From positions 1,736,001 through 1,800,000 of the forward strand of contig JANATF010000001.1 in assembly GCA_029449245.1 (NCBI GenBank): a stretch of DNA of 64,000 bases, in the 5' to 3' direction. This DNA comes from Mortierella alpina (lineage: Eukaryota; Mortierellomycota; Mortierellomycetes; Mortierellales; Mortierellaceae). The position numbers and the translations under genes were made by a program. This document shows, one piece after another, positions 34,135 to 43,700 of this stretch. The notes under the pieces are model-generated. The model made no database searches. It was not told the DNA's origin and was given only the letters and a program-made list of their open reading frames with translations. Numbering within the stretch: the stretch's first letter is position 1; each line of letters begins with the position of its first letter.

Positions 34135-34884
34135 GCAACCCAACAGGAAGGACCTGGTCATAATCGTCCACACGCCATGCGCCATGGCGCTTAGAAGATG
34201 ATGAGCCCTTCCGCCCCCACCCATTAGCGTCCATGTTTGCTCCAACGGCCGATATTTGGGGGTCCACCCATTGTTTGAGCCTTTTTCTTGCGAGCGTGCG
34301 AATGTTCCGAATGTTTCACATTGGAGTGCTGGACATCAGCAGCGGCATGTTCGCTTGCGCTTCACCATTCCTTCCCGCCAGTGGGCTTTCCCCTTCCTTC
34401 CATTTTTTCTTCATCGTCTCTCACTCACCCACCCATCCACTCACCCACTCACCCACTCAAGCAGCTTTCACCGACTCGCTGGATCACTCGCTCCCTCGTC
34501 CCCGGCAAGCCCTGCCCATGGAGCACAGAAAACCACTTTTCAGCCATATGCTGGCCAGGAACGGCAGAAACATGATGTACAGTCGAACTTCTGGTCTTGC
34601 ATACCCGTGGTACCACCCGAATTGTATGCAATATGATAGAACATGCGCTTTGAGAAGTGGCCTCATAGAGGTTTGGGAGTTACTCATTTTGAGGGTCTGC
34701 AGAACCAGAAGTTTGACTGTAGAGGTAAGAGTTACTCGTGTACTCGCTTGCGCTTGTTTTTTTTATGCGCAGAAAACAGAGTCCTGCACAGGCATCTCAT
34801 CCGTCTGGAGAGACCGAACGCGCTGCATCTAAAGCACATCCACACGCTAGAAGCTCAGTTCCGCCTTATCTAATGCGCCATGTT
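33666..34884. other. NOT4 3' flank with a glutamine-codon-like stretch
   Basis: An AATAAA lies at 33701-33706, 36 bp after the NOT4 stop. From about 33915 to 34135 the plus strand is rich in CAG/CAA triplets. It reads as an open Q-rich then A/T-rich frame without start, splice support or known motifs, possibly a relic of duplicated coding sequence. Beyond 34250 I see no gene I can support. A GTAAG donor-like and GCGCAG acceptor-like pair near 34725-34772 hints at decayed exons, perhaps the front of the Fanzor relic. Confidence 0.45.
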
Positions 34885-37318
34885 TGCACTTTTTTATATC
34901 GCGATCATGCAATGTGGAGGATGTCACCAATGCCGTCTTCAACCTCCTGGAAAAGCCACTGGCCTGGTTAGGGGTTACACAGCAGCCGGAGCCTGAGCCA
35001 GAACTGGAGCAAGAGCCCAATACAACCAACGGTCCTACTCGTAACCTCAAGGTAAGAGCGCAGACACAACAAGCCGTGTTGCAAATGCCGGCTTGTTGGC
35101 AAATTTGCCTCAGGAAGGCAAAGTTCTTTTAGGCAAAGAGTGTCGGAACCTATCTTCATCTTCATTTTGTTTTGTTCTGTTTGGCTGCACCTCGCGTTGA
35201 GACTTTAAGCGCTAATGTCCGCGGAGTGTGCGAGGATCGTATACGAGAAGTGATGGCATGTCGTCGGGAGGCTGTAGGATTATTGCGGATGTTAAGCAAC
35301 AAGCCCAGGAGCTGATTGGAGGGATTATTCAGCACGTAGCGGTTAAGGCTCTTGCTGATGGACAAAAACGTCTCTGCCGGGGATCAGGAATTCTTGGACG
35401 CCATCTGTCCAAGACTTGCCAAGCCAGGGTCTGAAGATGAAAAGGACATTTGGGATGATGCTGGAGTGGACGAAGACGACACGCCTCTTCAGTATCAGTT
35501 CCTCACCGAGCTGTTGACGCATCTCTGATTTGGTAACGTCAGAACGACAATCCCATTGGCAGGCGGCTTCAAGAGTTTATTAACAGAGCGAGCGAACTCG
35601 AACTCTGCGAACCTTTCAACATCGCGCCAAACAGATGGAAATTATACCCCAGGTTGGCTTTCAGGAGGGCTACGTGACATTCAGCGAGTTGAGCCTACTC
35701 CAGGTGCTCTGGGCTAAAGGCGGTGAGACGACGCCACTGATGAAGATGTTCTTTGGCAACAGGGACGACATGCATGACTTGTCTTACCACCTGTTTGTGC
35801 ACCACACAAATCATGCGCGTCGTACAATGCCGCTGCACGAGTACATGCGGTTGAAAGAGATACCGCCTGAGAATTGTAAGTCTAGGCTTGACATGAAGCA
35901 CTACTGCAACCTCTTAATGTATATGCTATCAAGGCTGTTGCTGACATTAATTTTCTGCACTCTTTTTTTTTGTTGCGTAGTGACCGAAGGACAGAAGCGA
36001 CTCCTCATCAAAAAGTTCCAAGTGACGACTGGCACCATCAGGACTAATGGTCGGGTCGTGCAGGCGATTGCCAGCAATACCAAACGCAAAGCGAAAAAGG
36101 CCGACAGCCAAGTCGCTGGTTCTGCCCAAACCAGTCCCCTGCAGCCAGCTACCGCAGGCGAGGCGTCGGCCTCTCAGCAGACTGTTGCTCCGAAGCGCAA
36201 GTCGGTCTTGGATGACATTCCATACCTCCACAAGTGGTTGGCCGATCCTGCAAGTCGCCAGAAGCACTTTCCTGTGCGTGTTGGTAATCCGACCGGTACT
36301 GGCAATGTCGCTGTCATCGGGATCGCCTTGGGAGTTGTCGTTCCATGCGCCGCAGCGGCTCTCTACGCCCCCTCACGAGACCGTGAGGTTGTCAACGCCA
36401 TCGTTACCCAGCGATCGATGTACGAGTCCAGCAATCGGTTTGCTCGCAGCCTTCGACTCTCCAAGTCAAAGCCAGTCAGCTCAGACAACCTGAGTTGTGG
36501 TCTATCTGCCTCGATCCGACAGACACATGGAGCGCCAATTGAACTCCCCAGCATCAGCGAATACGAGTCTAGTATTCCTGATCGGCAGTCCCCTGAGCCC
36601 AATGATGCGGTGGAGTATGCGCTATGGCTCAAGACGCACCAACTGGCCATGCTCAGCTTTTACCAGTCAGCGGGGTTCAAACGGACGCAGTGGGCCAACC
36701 GCCGTGCCAAGCGAGCAGACTATGAGCAGGTGTTGAACGTTGTCCTCAGAACGATCGGCACTCGGACAGGCGATGTACAGCGGAGTCCTGGGCTGGACGT
36801 CGTTGTCGTTCTTGGCGATGGGCAGTTTGAGGGTGTCCGTGGACGAGCCTCCTTCCACGAGAAGGTCGCCAAGTTTTTGTACCAAAAGGCAAGATTTCTT
36901 TTTTTTTTTTTTTCTATTGGCTGCTCCTCTTTTTTTACTATAGGCTCGACCTTGACTGATATGAGACTGACACAATTTTCCTATCTTACATCGTACCTGA
37001 AAGCTGACGGCTCTTGGCATCCCGGTCACCAAAGTGGATGAGTACAAGACCAGCAGCGTGTGCCCTCGCTGCGATGCTACCGTCACGAAGGAAATGCGCA
37101 GGGTTACCTGCACAACCTGCAATGTGCCGATGCACAGAGATAGCGCGGGTGCGCACAATATCGCTCGCATCGGCCTGGCCCAGCTCCTCCAACAACCAAG
37201 GCCGGCGTCCCTCCACCGCCCCACCCAGGTCCAACCCGTAGCCCAGGCTGAAGAGGAAGATGAAGGAGACTTTGCCCAGGCTGAAGAGGAGGATGAAGGA
37301 GACTTTGGTCTCGATTAA
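34885..37318 (+). pseudogene. Decayed Fanzor (eukaryotic TnpB-like RNA-guided nuclease)
   Basis: This is a relic of a Fanzor, the eukaryotic relative of transposon TnpB and Cas12 nucleases. The clearest part is 35635-37318. An exon with FSELSLLQVLWAKGGETTPL is followed by an intron (35876-35980, GTAAGT to GCGTAG). A second exon has KRLLIKKFQVTTGTIRTNGR and then a RuvC-like region. The C-terminal block has DEYKTSSVCPRCD, CTTCNVPMHRDSAGAHNI: a Cys4 zinc ribbon and the RuvC-III Asp in HRDSAGAHN. At the expected RuvC-I site the frame reads VAVIGIALG, with Ala (GCC, 36325-36327) where IGIDxG is normal. Frame breaks occur near 35500-35690 and near 37005-37012, where YLKA and LGIPVTKVDEY lie in different frames. 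Upstream pieces at about 34908-35048 and 35205-35520 (VRGVCEDRIREVMACRREAV, FLDAICPRLAKPGSEDEKD) are probably more of it. The tail carries a 33-bp in-frame duplication (AQAEEEDEGDF twice). Confidence 0.75.
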
Positions 37319-37873
37319 GCGGCGTGAAGCGTCGCAATACTTTGTAGAATAACGGGCGTCTTCTGGCCTTCGGGCTGGGGATGCCTCTACAGTAAGTGTA
37401 CATCTTTTCAGAGCGACGAGCGAGCGTCTAGCGACCAGCGAGCGAGCTACCTTTGCTAACATTTATTCGCTCCCATCCCTACTGCAGAGTAAAGAGCTGC
37501 CCCAAAATACAAGAACTGAAAGTATCGACCACCACTCCCATGCCATCATCTCAAAAGAAAGGCAGACACGGCTCTTGAGACTGGGGGAGGGTCATACGCC
37601 TCCCAAGACTCCACGCGCCTGTTAAACGAAAACCGTCGCGCGCCATTGTCTTATGAACATGCTTAATCGAGGAAACGAGAACAGGAGCTTGAGGATGCTG
37701 TACGACGGCGTTCTAAGGAGCATGCGACGGTGGCAGACTGAGAAAGTAAAATCGAGACTCAAGAGTACACGTGAAGACATGGCAATGCACCTTCTAAGGA
37801 CTGCGAGAAATAGATTACGCGTCTCGCGCCCATGCACACTCCATCGCACACTCCAGCATCCTGACCCTCTTCG
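37319..37873. other. Region between Fanzor relic and F-box gene
   Basis: I see no gene. The first 130 bp directly follow the Fanzor stop codon, where Fanzor guide RNAs are usually encoded. It contains a GC-rich stretch with self-complementary pieces around 37357-37390 (CTTCTGGCCTTCGGGCTGGGG) and a GCGAGCGAGC-like repeat near 37412-37448. The right half should hold the F-box gene promoter. Confidence 0.4.
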
Positions 37874-40525
37874 ATGTCACAACGAGAGATTGTCGCTCAT
37901 CTTCCTCAAGTGGCAAGCGCGACCATGCCTCGCAGATCGCCCTTCGACATCCCCGAGATCGCGACTTTGATCGTCTCTCACATCGGTATCAAGGATCTCG
38001 CACGCTGCGCCCGTGTGTCGCGCTTGCTACATGACATCTGCATCCCCATCCTCTGGATGAACATGGACATCCCCAGAGGGATCTGGACCCACAACAAGGA
38101 GTTCCAAAAGGGACTTGCTCGATACGGAAAGCTCTATCCAGTCGAGCGATTGCATCTCACCCGAACCTTTCTCCAGGACTTTGACTTCAAACAGCTGGCC
38201 GAGAACTGCTCTCGGCTTAAGCACCTCGACCTCACCGCTACATATGTCACTGCAGAGGACCTTCGCATACTTATCCACAGTGATCCCTACGGGGTCCTGG
38301 ACAGTGGAGACGGTGACAGACCAAAGAAGCGCAAGGCCAAAGCTGGTCCCTCCAACAGAAGAATTAGGGGTAGAGGGCAGCGGATCCAAGACGTTGAACC
38401 AGGGGAGGAAGGAGAGGAGGAGGACAGCAATAGCGACCTGGATCGCGATGTGAATGCCATGATGGACGCCTACCAGCTATTTCTGGAAACCAATGCAGTG
38501 CCAGCGCCAGCCTGCCAATCCAAAACTGTCCAGCCTTTCACAGCCGCGAAAGTACAGAGCATTACGGGAGTCAATACCTGGTTCCCGTTCTACCTTGAAT
38601 CCCTGAACTTCACGAGTAGCCCCGCCCTCGATTGCGCTGCTTGCCTTGAGGTTGTCTCCTTGCTGGGCCCCCAGCTGCAACGGCTTGTTTTGGATAATAT
38701 CCGCGGAATAACAGACCAAATCCTGACCAGGCTTGTCAAACACTGCCCTAACTTGGTCGAGCTGAAATTGGAGCGCACTGGGATCACGGACGAGTTCCTC
38801 ACAAGTTTTGCTCGAGAGCTTATACCTTCCGCCTCTACATCAAATCTCGGCAGCCAAAGACGATCTCTCGAAAGTTTGAGCTTGGACATGACCGAAACCT
38901 CAAGCACAGGCCTTCTCTCGATACTCAAGGCCTGCAGAGCTAGTCTCAACACTCTGTCCACGCGGTATTTGCCCATCGATGACAGCGTGCTCTTTGCGCT
39001 TGTAGAGGATCCTGCCAAGAAGAATAAGAATGGAGTTTCGATGACTGCACCCTATTTGACCGCTGTTATCGAACATGCCGTCGACAACGTGCAGCTCACC
39101 ACAGCTCGATTTTCACCCAACACGGTCCTTACCAACATTAATCTCTCGTCGTGTCGTCTGATCTCGGACGTGGGACTCCAGGTTCTTTTTCGATTTGCAA
39201 CAGAGCTGACGTCCATCGACTTGAAAGAATGTGGGTTGAAGGACGACAGTCTGGTAGTGCTCGCTGAGACGTATCGGAATCGGATGACGGCTCTAGGATT
39301 GGGTGTTCCTGCCGCATGGAGAGAGCATACAATAGCCGATGAAAGGGCGCAGGCCATGGATCAAGCCGATGACACGATGACTTTCCAGGGCTCCAGAACC
39401 GATAGCGACAACGAGAGCAAAGCACCAAAATGGAATGGACGCGTGCTTGGTGGCTTAAAAAGACTTTCACTCTCGAGTTGCTTCAACATCACCAACAAAG
39501 GCGTCAGGACCATACTGCGATCCTGTGTGGGACTTGAGTCCCTCGACATTAGTGATTCCCAGAATCTCACTCTGGAACTCTTTCAAGGGCCATGGGCTTG
39601 TACAAGGTTGACGGATTTGAATCTGAGAGGCATGATCCTTGAAGCGACTGGCGTCACTGCTATCCACCAAGATGGCATATCGACACGCGGGAAGCTGATT
39701 CGAGAGGAGACGATGGAATCTTCATGGAGGTTCCCTTTGGCAATAACCCCGTACCCCGAGGATGAGGACTTTGACGAGGATGGTCACTATGATCATATCG
39801 TGGCTCCGATGGATCCGCTCCCAGGCTGGAACGATGTTGACAGCGGCAGTGAGATGACCCAGGACGATCAAGTGGCGGATGGATCCTCAGATTTCGATGC
39901 CGATAGCGATGACATCCGAGAAATCAGCTGTGGCTACGGAGACACCAGTAGTGGCTACGGAGGCACCAGTAGTGGCGATGAAGACTTCAGTAGCAGTAGT
40001 GCTGATGAGGGCAGCAGCAGCAGCGGTTATTGGACGGAGGATGTTCTACCACGCTTGGATACTCGACATCCAGTGCCACGCGAATTGAGAAGGAATAGCC
40101 CTAGACAGCGAGCCATTTTGAGGGTATTCTACGCTAGACTGGGCGAGCTAACCCAGCTCCGAACTCTTAACATGAGTTTTTGCAACTTCCGAGTCCGAGC
40201 CAAAGACGGTCTGGAGCTCCTCCTCCCTGGCTTGGAACGAAACCTACTTGAGTGGAGTCTGGACTATAAGAGACCCTACCGGATGCTTGACGCTGAGGTG
40301 AAGTTTTTTGGCACGCACTTTGGGTTTGGCCAGGAGTATGTATCAGAGAAGTACGACTTCCAGAAGCGACCGGAGATCGGGAAGCGAAGGGCGCAGCTTC
40401 AGTTCCTAATTTTGGGCATGCTCACAAAGTATGATGTCCGCCCTTCGGTCCTTCACTGGGCGGGCCGCCAAGGCTTTTCAATCACAAGTACACTAGCCCA
40501 TCGGCTTGAAAATTGGCCTCAATAA
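37874..40525 (+). CDS. F-box and leucine-rich-repeat protein
   Basis: This is a likely substrate receptor of an SCF ubiquitin ligase, 883 residues in one exon. An F-box lies near residues 22-62 (FDIPEIATLIVSHI, then LARCARVSRLLHDICIPILW), which would bind Skp1. Leucine-rich repeats of the AMN1/FBXL type follow, such as LKHLDLTATYVTAEDL, LVELKLERTGITDEFL, LTNINLSSCRLISDVGLQVL and LKRLSLSSCFNITNKGVRTI. These would form the substrate-binding arc. Two low-complexity acidic insertions interrupt the repeats, near residues 175-195 (GEEGEEEDSNSDLD) and near 690-720, where a 21-bp unit encoding GYGDTSS/GYGGTSS is duplicated. The ATG at 37874 is used. The ATG at 37925 (MPRRSPFD) sits closer to the F-box and may be the true start. 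No introns are apparent, unlike neighbouring genes. Substrate cannot be predicted. Confidence 0.88.
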   Translation: MSQREIVAHLPQVASATMPRRSPFDIPEIATLIVSHIGIKDLARCARVSRLLHDICIPILWMNMDIPRGIWTHNKEFQKGLARYGKLYPVERLHLTRTFLQDFDFKQLAENCSRLKHLDLTATYVTAEDLRILIHSDPYGVLDSGDGDRPKKRKAKAGPSNRRIRGRGQRIQDVEPGEEGEEEDSNSDLDRDVNAMMDAYQLFLETNAVPAPACQSKTVQPFTAAKVQSITGVNTWFPFYLESLNFTSSPALDCAACLEVVSLLGPQLQRLVLDNIRGITDQILTRLVKHCPNLVELKLERTGITDEFLTSFARELIPSASTSNLGSQRRSLESLSLDMTETSSTGLLSILKACRASLNTLSTRYLPIDDSVLFALVEDPAKKNKNGVSMTAPYLTAVIEHAVDNVQLTTARFSPNTVLTNINLSSCRLISDVGLQVLFRFATELTSIDLKECGLKDDSLVVLAETYRNRMTALGLGVPAAWREHTIADERAQAMDQADDTMTFQGSRTDSDNESKAPKWNGRVLGGLKRLSLSSCFNITNKGVRTILRSCVGLESLDISDSQNLTLELFQGPWACTRLTDLNLRGMILEATGVTAIHQDGISTRGKLIREETMESSWRFPLAITPYPEDEDFDEDGHYDHIVAPMDPLPGWNDVDSGSEMTQDDQVADGSSDFDADSDDIREISCGYGDTSSGYGGTSSGDEDFSSSSADEGSSSSGYWTEDVLPRLDTRHPVPRELRRNSPRQRAILRVFYARLGELTQLRTLNMSFCNFRVRAKDGLELLLPGLERNLLEWSLDYKRPYRMLDAEVKFFGTHFGFGQEYVSEKYDFQKRPEIGKRRAQLQFLILGMLTKYDVRPSVLHWAGRQGFSITSTLAHRLENWPQ

Positions 40526-40577
40526 AGCACAGCTCTTTGTAACGGGACGGTGTGGCCTCTGCTCTAGCCAGGTCCAC

Positions 40578-40671
40578 TGCTTTTTGGCGGCACATTCTAT
40601 TGGCACACCCCAGTACCCTTAGGTGTGCCCAAATTTTTTCACTCTAGTACCCTTAGGTGTGCCAAAAAAAA
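40578..40671. repeat. Short inverted/direct repeat cluster upstream of SAC3
   Basis: GGCACACC near 40602 is inverted to GGTGTGCC at 40622-40629 and again near 40656-40663. AGTACCCTTAGGTGTGCC occurs twice as a direct repeat about 34 bp apart. The outer ends TTTTTGGCGGCACA and TGTGCCAAAAA are partly complementary. This could be a tiny MITE or a duplicated regulatory palindrome. Confidence 0.55.
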
Positions 40672-40741
40672 TCAAAGGTATTATTTCAAAGATGCCAATC
40701 TCATGGTGTTGGCGTATGCCTTTCGAGACTGTAACAACTCC

Positions 40742-43700
40742 ATGAGTGCCTTTGGACCATCAGGCATGTTTGGCGCCAGCAATACCAATACCAATGGCGC
40801 AAGTGCTTTTGGGGCCAATACCAGCGCATTCAGCGCACACAGCCACTCGGATGCCGGATTCAACAACAATAACAACGCTGGCGGCGGATTCGGTACTGGC
40901 GGATTTAACAACAATGCACCCAAGAACAACCACCCTTCTACCTTTGACGCGTCAGGAAACCCCAACCCAAGAGGGCGAGGAAGAGGAACTGGCTTTCGAG
41001 GCGGACGTGGTGGAGGTAACCGAGGAAGTGCGAACATGACATACATTGCGCCTGGATTGTCCTCAAGCCAACCTCAAAACCTGCAGCAGTTCAACCAGTC
41101 TGCCTTTACAGCCGGATCTTCAGGAGACGTGAACTCAGGCTACTCAGCACCTGGGGCGAATCGTGGGAGAGGAGGCACCGCCGGATATGCACGAGGTGGT
41201 AGAGGTCGTGGGGGAGGTGTTCCTGGCCAATACAAATCAATACAGTATCGCCCTGAGCAAGGCACTCAGTCTTCTCCTGCAGTAGACGCATTCAGCAGTG
41301 CTCGATCAGGCCCTTCGACACACGCGCAACAACCCACAGCACAACCCCAGGCGCAGACTGTGCACTTCATGGCCTCTAGGCAAGACCAAGTTGCACAACA
41401 ATCCAGGGCGCAACCCCAGGTACAACCCCAGGCGCAACCTGTACACTCCATGGCTTCCAGGCAAGACCAAGGCACTCCGGACAGCCGCCTTACTCGATTC
41501 AGTGCCGTGCCAATAGGGAACCGATTTGAAGAGGTACGTTGGAACATATATTTGTTTTCTATTGCTATAATGCCTCTGTAATGTTGCACAGGTCTATGCC
41601 CTTTATGATTTTGGCATCTCATCATGTTTGATCTTCCCTCTCGGCGTGGGCCAATCGGACGTGATGAACCATGCGACATCATACTGATACTGATCTGGAC
41701 CATGGAATGGAGGGAATATATCTGCCACCGTCTATTGCTCTCTCTCTCTAACCCTCGCCCTTCTCGCGATTTCACAACCGGATCAATTTCAACATCGGGA
41801 CAAAAAAAAATGAACTGATCTCGGTCGCCGCGGCTCAATACGTCTCTGCTCTATTCGACTTTTGGATGCTTGCTTCTCTCGATCCTAAACTACAACCCAC
41901 ATTCTGGCGATAACTTACAGCTCCGAGACAAACGCGTCACGGAGCGAGAGGACGCTATCAGAAGAGGCCTTATTCCGGACCCCAACAAGCCCGTTCGACT
42001 TGAAGATGCAATCACTTTCATCGGAACCTGCAAGGACATGTGCCCTGAATTCGAACGTCATGAACGCGAGTACCAGCAGAGCGTCGAAAAATTTGAAAAG
42101 GTAATCGCTGATTGTTATTACTCAAGTTTTACGATTCCAAAAGGATTTATCCTCGTACTTACGAAAGGTTCTTTTGCTCAATTAGATTCCCGGATTGGAG
42201 TCAATCGATCATGGTCGTGCAGTAAAGGCGTATTCTCGTCCTGCCGCTGGAGCTGATCAACCTTTGCCGTCTGACGTGCGACCGCCCCCTATCCTTCTGG
42301 TGAGTTGGCCTGTTCATTTCTTCGTTGAATACAATTGTATGAGCGATCAACCTCCAGCTAATATATGAAATGTGTACATGGTCTTTCAAAATTAGTCGAC
42401 GCTAGACTACCTTATCACGGACATTGTGGCACATGGTGATCTTTCGGATTCGCACCCATTCGTTCGAGACAGAACGCGGTCGATTAGGCAAGATTTCACA
42501 CTCCAAAACAATCGTGGGATCGAAGCTGTCCAAGCACACGAAATCATTGCTCGCTACCACATTCTGTGTATGCATCAGTTGTGCGAAAATGACAAATTTA
42601 GTGCTCAACAAGAGATGGAGCAGCTTAGGAAAGGTAAACCAAAGCTGGCCGTTTTAGGATGACACGTCTATGTAATATCCAGCAAGCTAACATTCTCTTT
42701 TTTATGCTTGTAGTTCTGACGAGTCTTCAAGAGTTCTACGATGATTTGCGTTCAGAGGGAGTAAGCTGTCCCAACGAGGCTGAGTTCCGCGCTTACCACA
42801 TTCTTAGTCACTTGCACGATCCAGACATGATGCGGCAGGCACAACAGCTTCCCTCTCATATCTTTGCGAATCCCTATATACAAGTGGCAGCAGAAATGCA
42901 TACCCTAACGCGACGGAACAATGACATACGGCGTCGGGCCAAGATCCAATCAGAAGCCTCCCCCAACTTTTTCAGCCGTTATTTCAAGATGATTGCAGGA
43001 CCGGCCACAACATATTTGATGGCATGTTTAATGGAAACCAGCTTTGTGGACATTCGCAAGGGTGCGCTTAAGGCTCTCAACAAATCGTATCTACACCAGC
43101 ACGGAGGGTTCCCCGTTGAGGATTTGGTCAATATCCTCGGCTTCGATGACCAAAACGAGTGCATAGCCAACTGTCAGGAGTACGGTCTGGAATTGTTGTT
43201 CGATCAAGGCCGTGCGGGAGTTGTTTTTGGCAAGAAGGATGAATTGACGCGTCGCCGACTATTCGATGGTAATTCCAGGACAACTGCAAGCAATGCCAAC
43301 CAAGCTGTCATCCAGCCGTACGGACTAAATTGATTTGATATTTAAATGTATCTAGATGGAAAGCCTTTGATGAAGCAGCATAGGAACGAAAGGATCGTGG
43401 AGGCAAAGCGCCAAAATTATACCACTGCTCAGATCATTTATGGCGATACACCTGCACCCCATCAAAATCAAGCACTTCCCACCAGTTCACGGCCGCTGGG
43501 ACTCTCAAATAACCGGGTTGCATCAAGCAACGCACCGCAAGCTCCGAGATTGGGTAGCAGTTTTTCTCGACCATCAGTTGCCGCGGGGGCTTCAATGACG
43601 CCTGTTGCTTCTTCTTCACGGATGGGACCTCCCGTAGCGAAACAAAGCTCTACATTTAGTTTCGGAGCCTCGAGGCAAGGACCAACAGCAACAGCGGCGT

